From an uncultured Collinsella sp. (GTDB taxonomy: Bacteria > Actinomycetota > Coriobacteriia > Coriobacteriales > Coriobacteriaceae): a DNA stretch of 9,452 nt. A program made the position numbers and the translations under genes. Shown piece by piece: positions 1 to 6,401 of this stretch. Location of the stretch: positions 1-9,452 of the forward strand of contig URGY01000061.1 in NCBI GenBank assembly GCA_900547505.1, given 5' to 3'. The notes beneath the pieces are model-generated. The model searched no databases and had not been told where the DNA came from. It saw nothing but the letters and a program-made list of their open reading frames with translations. How positions within the stretch are numbered: the first letter of the stretch is position 1; every line of letters starts with the position of its first letter.

Positions 1-41
1 CAGCGTAGTCTCGTGGGCTCGGAGATGTGTATAAGAGACAG
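1..41. other. Nextera (Tn5) adapter contamination, left contig end
   Basis: The first 41 bases are synthetic, not genomic. Positions 23-41 are the 19-bp Tn5 mosaic end, and 8-22 match the Nextera read-2 transposase adapter tail. The seven bases before that look like the end of an i7 index (I recall N721, unverified). The reverse complement of the same 41 bases forms the other contig end. Any reading frame that begins or ends inside it is an artefact. Confidence 0.97.
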
Positions 42-262
42 GAGCTCGCCGTTCCCGATTCGAGCCGAGCGACCAGGTCTGCCTCGTCGTCGGTGCGGCT
101 GGGACTCTCGTTTTGTTTTTCGGCCAGAGCCGCCGCCTGCTCATCGCCTTGCGGCGACAGCAACTTGGGCGCTCCGTCGAGCGATCCCGTAAACAGCGCA
201 AACCCCAGCACCACGGCGGTGCCGATGGAAAGTACTTGCTTGTAGGTGGACTTGCGCGACAT
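42..262 (-). CDS. Unknown exported or membrane-anchored protein, N-terminal part only
   Basis: This minus-strand gene starts at the ATG at 262 and runs off the native sequence at 42, leaving 73 codons. An AGGAG ribosome site lies 5 nt upstream of the ATG, which supports the start. The peptide begins MSRKSTYKQ, with a positively charged n-region. A hydrophobic stretch follows at about residues 10-28 (VLSIGTAVVLGFALFTGSL), then a polar, acidic, Ala/Glu/Asp-rich region. This looks like a Sec signal peptide or a single N-terminal membrane anchor. There is no lipobox cysteine. The family cannot be recognised from so short a piece. It lies 119 nt downstream of the LacI-family gene on the same strand. 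I see no clear terminator or promoter in that gap, so cotranscription is possible. Reading on into the adapter adds meaningless residues. Confidence 0.7.
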
Positions 263-381
263 TGAGGCTCCTGGATGGACGGTTGGGAATCTACCAGTCT
301 AGCAGGAGCCGGCAGGGGCCGCTCCACCGAACAAATACTCAAGATTTGGGATAGACGCTACTGATTCATTTGTCCCGCGGC

Positions 382-1392
382 CTAGATCGAGGTGGAGTCG
401 AGCCAGTTGAGCTTGCACTCGAGAATGCGCTGCTCGCCGGGTTCGCTGCTGCCGTCAAGTAGGGCGAGTAGCATCTCGGCTGCTTCGCGACCTTCCTGGT
501 CGACGGGCTCGATGATGGTGGAGACGGTCGGCGTGGTGAGATTAGTCCAGTCTTCGCAGTTGAGTCCCAAAAGGCCGATTTGCTGCGGAAGTAGATGGGC
601 CATGGGCTGAAGTGCCTTGTAGACGCGGGGGAGCGCCCATTGGTTTTGGACAAAGATGAGCGTACGCTTGGCGGGATTGAACTTGAATTTAAAGTACTCG
701 GTAAGCTCGTTGATTGACGGCTTGTTGTGGTCGATGGGAATCGCTTTGTAGAGCTGTCCGTTCGCTGCCAGCGCCTCGGCATACCCCTGAAAACGCTCCA
801 TGCGGGTGCGCATCTCGGTCATGTTGGCGGCAATGGAAAAGAAATCTTCGTAGCCGGCGTCGAGGAGTGCCTGTGTGGCGTTGTATACGCCGTCGTAAAG
901 GTTGGTTTTGATCCAGCTGGTACCTGGGCTATAGATGGCCGCATCGAAAAAGACGACCGGCTTGCCGGCGCGTCTAATGCGGTCGTGCACGGCTTTGAAG
1001 TTTGCCGTGGGCTGGATGATAAAGCCATCGACGCCCAGCGAGAGCATCTTGTCGACGTACATGAGCTCGGTCTCGGGGTTAAAGTTGCTCGTGCAAACGA
1101 CCGTCTGGTAGCCCGCGGGGAGCATGACCTGCTCCATGCCATTGAGAACGAGCCCCGCCCATTTGTTGGTGTTATCCAAAATGATGATGGCAATGACGTG
1201 GGTTTGCTTGCCGGTGAGCGTCTGCGCTTGGGCGTTGGGAACGTATCCGAGTTCCTTAATGACGCGCGCGATTTTGTTCTGCGTCTTCTCGCTAAGCTTT
1301 TCTCGTTTGTCGTTGAGGTAATACGAGACGCTTGCCGTCGAGGTTCCCGCCTCTCGAGCGACGTCTGCGATCGTAACGCGCTGTTTTGCCAC
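382..1392 (-). CDS. LacI-family transcriptional repressor, probable local regulator of the PTS operon
   Basis: The 336-aa product has the LacI/GalR layout. The N-terminal helix-turn-helix is at residues 7-27 (TIADVAREAGTSTASVSYYLN), followed by the hinge and a periplasmic-binding-protein-like sugar-sensing domain to the C-terminus (ending LDSTSI). The usual family length is 330-350 aa. I chose the GTG at 1392, which gives MAKQRVTIADVA, because an AAGGAG site (1398-1403) lies 5 nt upstream. An in-frame ATG at 1428 would add 12 residues but has no good ribosome site. At the positions equivalent to LacI Tyr17, Gln18 and Arg22 this protein has Thr, Ala and Tyr, so its operator should differ from lacO. 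It is divergent from the PTS operon, and a CG-centred palindrome lies between them. Control of that operon by an imported sugar phosphate is inferred from position; the effector is unknown. Confidence 0.92.
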   Translation of the reverse strand: MAKQRVTIADVAREAGTSTASVSYYLNDKREKLSEKTQNKIARVIKELGYVPNAQAQTLTGKQTHVIAIIILDNTNKWAGLVLNGMEQVMLPAGYQTVVCTSNFNPETELMYVDKMLSLGVDGFIIQPTANFKAVHDRIRRAGKPVVFFDAAIYSPGTSWIKTNLYDGVYNATQALLDAGYEDFFSIAANMTEMRTRMERFQGYAEALAANGQLYKAIPIDHNKPSINELTEYFKFKFNPAKRTLIFVQNQWALPRVYKALQPMAHLLPQQIGLLGLNCEDWTNLTTPTVSTIIEPVDQEGREAAEMLLALLDGSSEPGEQRILECKLNWLDSTSI

Positions 1393-1613
1393 AGCGACTC
1401 CTTCCGACAGATGAGCATTTTCCAACATGATGACTTTGAGTCTTGGTGAGGGATGCGCTTCGGTGAGCGACCTTTTCCTTTCATATGAGTATGCAACAAA
1501 TGCGGTATACGGGTGGGGTCGAAATTTGTGACCGGCATGCGCATCTGCCGTCTACCGAGAAAATCAAATACTTCTTGACTTTTGAAATCGAGGGTAAAAT
1601 CGCAGGATTCATT

Positions 1614-1647
1614 TTTGGTTAAACGCATAACTAAATCGCATAACCAA
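1614..1647. promoter_or_regulatory. Candidate LacI-family operator with nested repeats
   Basis: Positions 1614-1635 form an imperfect palindrome centred on CG (1624-1625). The arms are TTT and GTTA on the left and TAAC and AAA on the right; mismatches are one outer pair and two inner pairs. A central CpG is typical of LacI/GalR operators. The right half CGCATAAC is repeated at 1637-1644, 13 bp on. The outer arms TTGGTTA (1615-1621) and TAACCAA (1641-1647) form a second inverted repeat around it. Assignment to the adjacent repressor is inferred from position. Confidence 0.5.
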
Positions 1648-1677
1648 CGCTCTGACCTGCGCGTTTACCGAAATAAG

Positions 1678-1707
1678 CTGGCATTAAGAAAAACGAGCAC
1701 CTATATT
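1678..1707 (+). promoter_or_regulatory. Candidate promoter of the PTS operon
   Basis: The -10-like hexamer TATATT (1702-1707) follows a weak -35-like CTGGCA (1678-1683) at 18 bp. Transcription would start near 1714 and leave a leader of about 95 nt. An alternative is TTGACT (1575-1580) with TAAAAT (1595-1600). That would place the operator just past the start site, but its 14-bp spacer is too short for a standard sigma-70-type promoter. Confidence 0.3.
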
Positions 1708-1807
1708 GGTCTTGTCGAAAAGACAGCAAGTCCAAACGGCAGGGGATGCTCCGGAGGCCTCCGCAAACGGTGTCTTGCGCACGCAACTCTATGAAAAGAG
1801 GGAAGCA

Positions 1808-3280
1808 ATGAAGATCGTAGGCGTTGCCGCCTGTACCGTGGGTATCGCCCACACGTATATGGCCCAGAAGGCGATTCAGGATGAATGCGCCGCCCGTGGC
1901 ATCGAGTGCAAGGTCGAGGCTCAGGGTGGCCTGGGTATCGAGAATGAGCTCACGCAGGAAGACGTGGACTCCGCCGACCTGGTCCTGGAGTCCGTCGACG
2001 TGGGTGTCGAGAACGAGGACCGTTTTGAGCAGAAGATGGCCGAGGGCAAGTTCCTCAAGGTCGGTACTTCCGATGTGATCGCCGATCCGGTCAAGATCAT
2101 CGACCAGGCTGTTGAGATTATCAAGGCGACGGGTGGCGCCGTTGACGCGCCCAAGGCCGAGGCCAAGGCAGAGAAGAAGGCCGTCTCCGCTGCCCCGCAG
2201 GCCCCGACACCGGCGTCCAAGCAGTCTATCTTTGCCGATCCTGGCAAGACGCTGCTCAATGCATTCAATACCGGCGTTTCCTATTTTATTCCCATTGTCG
2301 TTATCGGTGGCGTGTTCCTCGCCTTCTCGTTGGCATCCGGTACCGCCGGCGCCAACGGCATGGAGGTTACGAATCCGCTGATGGTGAGCCTTAACACCAT
2401 CGGCATGGCCGGCATCTCCATGATGATTCCGGTGCTTGCGGCTTACATCTCCTACTCGATGGCCGGCAAGCCCGCGCTCGCCCCCGGTTTTGTCCTGGGC
2501 TACCTGGTCAACAACGCAGTCGTTACCCCTAACGGCAACAGCGTTTCGACCGGCTTCTTGGGCGCCATGATCATGGCAGTTATCTGCGGCTACTTTGTCC
2601 GCTGGATGAAGACCTGGAAGGTCAACAACACCATCCAGACCATCATGCCCATCCTGATTATCCCGATTCTGACCTCGCTTGTCCTGGGCATGGCCTATAT
2701 CTACATCCTGGCCACGCCGCTTGGCTTTGTGATGGACTGGCTCACCGGCGTGCTCGGCAGCCTGCAGGGCGGTTCCGCCGTTGTCCTGGGTCTGGTCATT
2801 GGCGTTATGACAGCCTTCGATATGGGTGGCCCCATCAACAAGACCGCTTCGACCTTTACTATGGCCATCATGGCCTCCGGCATCTACGGTCCTAATGGTA
2901 TGTTCCGCGTCGCCGTCGCCGTTCCTCCGATTGCCTGTGGCCTCGCTGCGCTCATCGCCAAGAACAAGTTCGATGACGCCGATCGCCAGATGGGTATCTC
3001 CGCACTGTTCATGGGCTGCATCGGTATTACCGAGGGCGCTATCCCCTTCGCGGTCAAGGACCTCGGTCACACCCTTCCCGGCATTTGCATCGGCTCTGCC
3101 GTGGGCGCGGCGCTTGCCGCCTTCCAGGGTATCGACTGCTACGTCCCGCACGGTGGCTTTATCGTCGCCCTTGCCACCAACAACGTCGCGCTGTTCTGCC
3201 TGGACATCGTGATTGGCTCCGTGGTCGCCGCTGCAATCCTGATTGCCATGAAGCCTACGCTCGACAAGCAGGCCAAGTAA
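1808..3280 (+). CDS. PTS fructose-type sugar transporter, fused IIB-IIC component
   Basis: The 490-aa membrane protein imports and phosphorylates a sugar using phosphate relayed from a IIA protein. The IIB domain (about residues 1-100) opens with KIVGVAACTVGIAHTYMAQKAI; Cys9 is the expected phosphorylated residue. An Ala/Pro/Lys-rich linker spans about 105-135. The IIC domain (about 140-490) has many hydrophobic segments and the fructose-family signatures DMGGPINKTA (from D338) and GITEGAIPFA (E409). The start at 1808 puts the cysteine loop at its normal place and follows a GAGGG ribosome site by 5 nt; further upstream the frame has no domain. No IIA domain is fused, and IIA is encoded separately at the operon end. 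The signature loop reads CTVG rather than the common CPTG. The substrate cannot be read from sequence; the fructose superfamily also takes other hexoses and polyols. Confidence 0.93.
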   Translation: MKIVGVAACTVGIAHTYMAQKAIQDECAARGIECKVEAQGGLGIENELTQEDVDSADLVLESVDVGVENEDRFEQKMAEGKFLKVGTSDVIADPVKIIDQAVEIIKATGGAVDAPKAEAKAEKKAVSAAPQAPTPASKQSIFADPGKTLLNAFNTGVSYFIPIVVIGGVFLAFSLASGTAGANGMEVTNPLMVSLNTIGMAGISMMIPVLAAYISYSMAGKPALAPGFVLGYLVNNAVVTPNGNSVSTGFLGAMIMAVICGYFVRWMKTWKVNNTIQTIMPILIIPILTSLVLGMAYIYILATPLGFVMDWLTGVLGSLQGGSAVVLGLVIGVMTAFDMGGPINKTASTFTMAIMASGIYGPNGMFRVAVAVPPIACGLAALIAKNKFDDADRQMGISALFMGCIGITEGAIPFAVKDLGHTLPGICIGSAVGAALAAFQGIDCYVPHGGFIVALATNNVALFCLDIVIGSVVAAAILIAMKPTLDKQAK

Positions 3281-3291
3281 ACCTTTAAGGA

Positions 3292-3355
3292 CTCCGGTTG
3301 TGCGGAGGGATGGATTTGACTCCGCACAACCGCCCCTACACAACAAAATCCATCC
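3292..3355 (+). promoter_or_regulatory. Structured intercistronic RNA element, pseudoknot or switch topology
   Basis: The 144-nt gap between IIBC and the GatZ-like gene holds interlocking perfect inverted repeats. Stem 1 is 13 bp, CGGTTGTGCGGAG (3295-3307) with CTCCGCACAACCG (3320-3332), and has a 12-nt loop. Ten of those loop bases, GGATGGATTT (3308-3317), pair perfectly with AAATCCATCC (3346-3355) downstream, giving H-type pseudoknot order. A competing hairpin CTCCG/CGGAG (3292-3296, 3303-3307) would break stem 1 and still allow stem 2. A small hairpin CCCA-CATC-TGGG, extended by three pairs including a G-U wobble, follows at 3365-3382. No T-run follows stem 1 or stem 2, so this is not a plain intrinsic terminator. 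Confidence 0.6.
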
Positions 3356-3424
3356 GTACTGATAGGGCCCACATCTGGGTCCCAGGGAGCTTTTGTCAAA
3401 AATCCTCTGGAGAAGGAGAACAAA

Positions 3425-4699
3425 ATGTCCAACCTCACCATCCGCCAGGCCGTTCAGGGCATGCTCAAGCTGCAGGATAGCGGCGATCACGCAACCATGG
3501 TCGGCATTGGCCCCATGAGCCCCAACCTGATTCAGGCCGTGTTCGAGCTTGCCAAGGACGAGGATTTCCCGCCCATGTTTATCGCCAGCCGCAACCAGGT
3601 CGATATGGACGAGATGGGCGCCGGCTACGTCAACGGTTGGGACCAGACGCGCTTTGCCGCCGACATCAAGAAGGTTGCCGACGAGGTGGGTTACACCGGT
3701 CCGTACTACCTGTGCCGCGATCACGGCGGTCCGTGGCAGCGCGACGAGGAGCGTAACGCCCACCTGCCCGAGGACGAGGCCATGGAGCTCGCCCGCAAGT
3801 CCTTCGTCGCCGACATGGAGGCAGGCTTTGACCTGCTGATGGTCGACCCCACCAAGGATCCCTATCAGATCGGCAAGGTTATTCCGCTTGACGTGGTGCT
3901 TCGCCGCACGATCGATCTTATCGACTACCTTGAGCAGTACCGTCGCGAGCATAACCTGCCCGAGGTCGCCTATGAGGTCGGTACCGAGGAGACCAATGGC
4001 GGCTTGACCTCTACCGATAAGTACGAGGAGTTCATTTCTCAGCTGCAGCCCGAGCTCGAGAAGCGCGGCTGCCCCATGCCCACCTTTATCGTCGGTCAGA
4101 CCGGTACGCTCACCCGCTGGACTGAGCAGGTCGGTCACTACAACTTTAAGAACGCCCGCGAGCTCGCCGACATGGCAAAGCGCTACGGCGTGGGCCTGAA
4201 GGAGCACAACGCCGACTATCTGGATGACGCAACGCTGCTCGAGCACATCCCGGCTCACGTGACGGCCTCCAATGTCGCCCCTCAGTACGGCACCGAGGAG
4301 ACCCGCGCCTACCTCAAGCTCTGCGCTACCGAGCAGATTCTGGTCGACAACGGCCTGTGCGACGATCCCTCCGACCTGTATCACACGCTGCTGGTCAAGG
4401 CTATCAAGACCGAGCGCTGGCGCAAGTGGATGACCGGCGACGATGTCAACCTGCAGGTTGACGATATCCTGGCCGACGACGAGCTCAGCCTGAAGATTCT
4501 GGATGTCTCCGGCCACTACGCCTTTAACGATCCCGAGGTCAAGGAGCAGGTCGAGAAGCTCTATCGCAACCTCGCTGCCCAGGACATCGACGGCAAGCGC
4601 TTTGTGATCGAGCACATCAAGCGCCCGATCAAGCAGTACGTCGTCGGTCTTAACCTCAAGGGCGTCACGAGCCGTATCGAGAAGGCTCTCGAGGACTAA
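3425..4699 (+). CDS. GatZ/KbaZ-like protein (tagatose-bisphosphate aldolase non-catalytic subunit family), possible ketose-phosphate epimerase
   Basis: The 424-aa product resembles the GatZ/KbaZ/AgaZ family of about 420-430 aa. By memory of E. coli GatZ, matching landmarks are SRNQVD (55-60; SNQVN in GatZ), a glycine-rich turn near 65-72, CRDHGGPW (97-104; GGDHLGP), DP at 141-142, VGTE (185-188), VGQTGT (223-228) and KEHNADYL (259-266; YEAHSTDYQ). Similarity is patchy, so this is a divergent branch. In E. coli the family member supports the catalytic aldolase GatY/KbaY, but no such gene is here. Some stand-alone relatives are, as I recall, ketose-phosphate 4-epimerases, and that role fits this sugar operon better. 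The start has AAGGAG 6 nt upstream. The substrate is unknown. Confidence is good for the family and low for the reaction. Confidence 0.75.
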   Translation: MSNLTIRQAVQGMLKLQDSGDHATMVGIGPMSPNLIQAVFELAKDEDFPPMFIASRNQVDMDEMGAGYVNGWDQTRFAADIKKVADEVGYTGPYYLCRDHGGPWQRDEERNAHLPEDEAMELARKSFVADMEAGFDLLMVDPTKDPYQIGKVIPLDVVLRRTIDLIDYLEQYRREHNLPEVAYEVGTEETNGGLTSTDKYEEFISQLQPELEKRGCPMPTFIVGQTGTLTRWTEQVGHYNFKNARELADMAKRYGVGLKEHNADYLDDATLLEHIPAHVTASNVAPQYGTEETRAYLKLCATEQILVDNGLCDDPSDLYHTLLVKAIKTERWRKWMTGDDVNLQVDDILADDELSLKILDVSGHYAFNDPEVKEQVEKLYRNLAAQDIDGKRFVIEHIKRPIKQYVVGLNLKGVTSRIEKALED

Positions 4700-4718
4700 G
4701 TAGCTTTTCCTACGCGAC

Positions 4719-4754
4719 GCCGGGCCTGGGGCATGTCCCAGCTGCAGGCCCGGC
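4719..4754 (+). promoter_or_regulatory. GC-rich stem-loop preceding the terminator
   Basis: GCCGGGCCT (4719-4727) pairs perfectly with AGGCCCGGC (4746-4754) around an 18-nt loop. The loop bases 4728-4739 (GGGG, C, ATGTCCC) are complementary, with one bulged C, to 4767-4777 (GGGACATCCCC) in the following terminator. The hairpin could therefore act as an antiterminator or form a loop-loop contact. There is no T-run directly after it. Confidence 0.55.
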
Positions 4755-4756
4755 AT

Positions 4757-4792
4757 ATAGGACAAAGGGACATCCCCTTTGTCCTATTTTTT
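4757..4792 (+). terminator. Strong intrinsic terminator inside the operon
   Basis: ATAGGACAAAGGG (4757-4769) pairs over 13 bp with CCCTTTGTCCTAT (4775-4787) around a 5-nt loop and runs into six T residues (4787-4792). It lies between the GatZ-like gene and the transaldolase gene. Only 32 nt separate it from the next start codon, and I see no promoter in them. The downstream genes therefore probably depend on read-through or regulated antitermination. Confidence 0.85.
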
Positions 4793-4824
4793 GAGTTTTG
4801 GATTCCTTAGAAGGAGTTTGCACC

Positions 4825-5508
4825 ATGAAGTTCTTTATCGATACCGCCAACCTTGACGAGATCGCCGAGGCCAAGAGCTGGGGCTGCCTTGCCGGCGTCA
4901 CCACCAACCCGTCCCTGTACGCCAAGACCGGCGGCAAGCTGGCCGACTTTGAGCCCCACATGCTCAAGATCGCCGAGCTTTGCGAGGGACTGCCCGTGTC
5001 CGCCGAGTCCACCGCGACCACTGCCGAGGGCATGATCGAGGAGGGCAAGCGCCTTGCCGCTCTCGCCCCCAACATTGTGGTCAAGCTCCCCGTCTGCGAG
5101 GCCGGCCTCGCCGCCTGCCGCGCGCTGGCCGATGCAGGCGTGCGCGTCAACATGACGCTTGTCTTCTCGCCGACGCAGGCCCTCATGGCCGCCAACGCCG
5201 GTGCCCGCTACATCAGCCCGTTTGTGGGACGCTTCGACGACATCGCCGAGGACGGTATCTCGCAGCTCGACAACGTTGTGACCTGCATCAAGAACTATGA
5301 CTGGACTGGCAAGAACGTCGACGACACCGTCGAGATCATCACCGCATCTGTCCGCACGCCTAATCACGTGACCCAGGCGGCGCTGCTCGGTGCCGATATC
5401 GCGACCGTCCCCATGGCCGCTCTTAAGAAATGCCTGCATCACCCGCTGACCGACCAGGGCCTTGCCTCGTTCGAGGCTGACTGGAAAAAGGTCGTCGAGG
5501 CACAGTAA
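4825..5508 (+). CDS. tal: Transaldolase, small (FSA-like, MipB/TalC) subfamily
   Basis: The 227-aa class I aldolase belongs to the compact transaldolase / fructose-6-phosphate aldolase group (about 215-230 aa). It begins MKFFIDTANLDEI. It contains AGVTTNPSL (23-31) and VVKLPV, whose Lys87 is the expected Schiff-base lysine. Near the C-terminus are SVRTPNHV and the IATVPM strand. Two residues that separate the subgroups point to transaldolase: Glu61 (VSAEST, where E. coli FSA has Gln59) and Phe133 (SPFVGR, where FSA has Tyr131). The likely reaction is exchange of dihydroxyacetone between sedoheptulose-7-phosphate plus glyceraldehyde-3-phosphate and fructose-6-phosphate plus erythrose-4-phosphate. 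I chose the ATG at 4825, with AAGGAG 8 nt upstream, over an in-frame ATG nine codons earlier. Its neighbours, the split transketolase genes, supply the partner enzyme. Confidence 0.9.
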   Translation: MKFFIDTANLDEIAEAKSWGCLAGVTTNPSLYAKTGGKLADFEPHMLKIAELCEGLPVSAESTATTAEGMIEEGKRLAALAPNIVVKLPVCEAGLAACRALADAGVRVNMTLVFSPTQALMAANAGARYISPFVGRFDDIAEDGISQLDNVVTCIKNYDWTGKNVDDTVEIITASVRTPNHVTQAALLGADIATVPMAALKKCLHHPLTDQGLASFEADWKKVVEAQ

Positions 5509-5518
5509 CGATGGTTCT

Positions 5519-5549
5519 GCCGGCCCAGCATTTGTTATGCCGGGCCGGC
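5519..5549 (+). promoter_or_regulatory. Intercistronic stem-loop between transaldolase and transketolase genes
   Basis: GCCGGCCC (5519-5526) pairs with GGGCCGGC (5542-5549). After one A/C mismatch, GCAT (5528-5531) pairs with ATGC (5537-5540), closing a TTGTT loop. No T-run follows, so it looks like an mRNA-stability or processing hairpin rather than a terminator. It begins 10 nt after the transaldolase stop and ends 11 nt before the ribosome site of the next gene. Confidence 0.55.
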
Positions 5550-5570
5550 GTGCTCAAGAGAGGAAACTCC

Positions 5571-6401
5571 ATGACCGATCAGGAACTGGCCAAGATTGCC
5601 AATGAGGTTCGCCGCGGTATTGTCACGGGCGTCCACGCCGCCAAGTCGGGGCATCCGGGCGGATCGCTTGGCGCCGCCGACATTATGACCTACCTCTACT
5701 TTGAGGAAATGGATGTCGACCCGGCGAATCCGAGCCGCGCCGAGCGCGATCGCTTTGTGCTCTCCAAGGGACATTGCGCTCCGGCACTCTATGCCGTGCT
5801 CGCCGAACGCGGATTCTTTCCCAAGGAGGAGCTCGAGACGCTCCGTCATGTCGGCAGCCGCCTGCAGGGCCATCCCAATATGAATGACACGCCGGGCGTC
5901 GACATGTCTACCGGATCGCTCGGTCAGGGTATCTCCGCCGCGGTTGGAATGGCGCTCGCCGCAAAGCACTGGGGTGACAGCTACCGCGTCTACACGCTGT
6001 TGGGCGACGGCGAGTGCGAGGAGGGCCAGGTGTGGGAGGCGGCCATGTTCGCCGGCAACCACGACCTGGATAACCTCGTCGCTATCGTCGATCATAATGG
6101 CTTGCAAATTGACGGCAGTATCGACGAAGTTAACTCGGCTATGCCACTTGCCGACAAGTTCCGCGCTTTTAAGTGGCATGTGATCGAGCTCGCCGACGGT
6201 AACGACATGGCGCAGATTGCCGCCGCCTTTGCCGAGGCTCGCAAGGTGAGCGCCTCGCCCGTGGCCATTATCGCCGAGACGGTGAAGGGCAAAGGCGTCT
6301 CCTTTATGGAAAACCAGGTGGGCTGGCACGGCAAGGCACCCAACGATGAACAGTTTGAGCAGGCCATGGCCGAGCTCGCAGCAGCAGGGGAGGAGCTCTA
6401 A
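5571..6401 (+). CDS. Transketolase, N-terminal (TPP-binding) subunit
   Basis: The 276-aa product is the first half of a split transketolase. It transfers two-carbon ketol units between sugar phosphates when paired with the C-terminal subunit. Visible landmarks are SGHPGGSLGAAD (26-37, His28), SKGHCAPALY (His68), TGSLGQG, and the thiamine-diphosphate/Mg motif from GDG (145-147) to DHNG (Asn176). The frame stays open back to an ATG at 5511, but the ATG at 5571 (MTDQELAKIANEVRRG) is preferred: it follows AGGA at 6 nt, and the earlier one would translate through the stem-loop. Its stop overlaps the start of the next gene (TAATG), so the two subunits are probably translationally coupled. Split transketolases also serve other ketose phosphates (apulose-4-phosphate, sulfo-sugars), so the substrate is not certain. 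Confidence 0.92.
   Translation: MTDQELAKIANEVRRGIVTGVHAAKSGHPGGSLGAADIMTYLYFEEMDVDPANPSRAERDRFVLSKGHCAPALYAVLAERGFFPKEELETLRHVGSRLQGHPNMNDTPGVDMSTGSLGQGISAAVGMALAAKHWGDSYRVYTLLGDGECEEGQVWEAAMFAGNHDLDNLVAIVDHNGLQIDGSIDEVNSAMPLADKFRAFKWHVIELADGNDMAQIAAAFAEARKVSASPVAIIAETVKGKGVSFMENQVGWHGKAPNDEQFEQAMAELAAAGEEL

Larger units (their letters stand above)
1393..1807. promoter_or_regulatory. Divergent regulatory region between lacI-type gene and PTS operon
   Basis: This 415-nt region holds no convincing gene. It is more AT-rich than its flanks, especially 1560-1715. It contains an 18-bp quasi-palindrome with arms CGGCA (1533-1537) and TGCCG (1546-1550) around ATGCGCAT. It also contains the operator candidate at 1614-1647 and a promoter candidate at 1678-1707. 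The presumed leader carries a perfect 12-bp palindrome CGGAGGCCTCCG (1752-1763), the direct repeat CAAACGG (1733-1739 and 1764-1770), and the pair AAGACA/TGTCTT (1720-1725 and 1771-1776) that would enclose the palindrome. The leader may therefore fold. I found no clear promoter for the repressor gene. Confidence 0.6.

Noticed and set aside
27..245. 72-aa plus-strand reading frame at the left end
   Set aside because: It starts inside the adapter and is antisense to the better-supported minus-strand gene starting at 262, which has a ribosome site and signal-like N-terminus.
1392..1428. Upstream ATG start for the repressor
   Set aside because: The GTG at 1392 has a well-placed AAGGAG and gives the usual LacI-family N-terminus; the ATG at 1428 lacks a ribosome site.
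727..1449. 240-aa plus-strand frame opposite the repressor gene
   Set aside because: Shadow of the LacI-family gene; no ribosome site or recognisable domain.
1583..1594. CcpA-type cre site (TGAAATCGAGGG)
   Set aside because: Only the left half resembles the consensus; the right half lacks the expected bases.
3292..3355. Rho-independent terminator after IIBC
   Set aside because: The perfect stem is not followed by a T-run, and the loop has its own downstream partner, so another role is likelier.
1631..4765. 1044-aa minus-strand open frame
   Set aside because: It is antisense to the IIBC and GatZ-like genes, is rich in Gly, Asp, His and Val as expected for the shadow of GC-rich coding DNA, spans intergenic regions and shows no domain.
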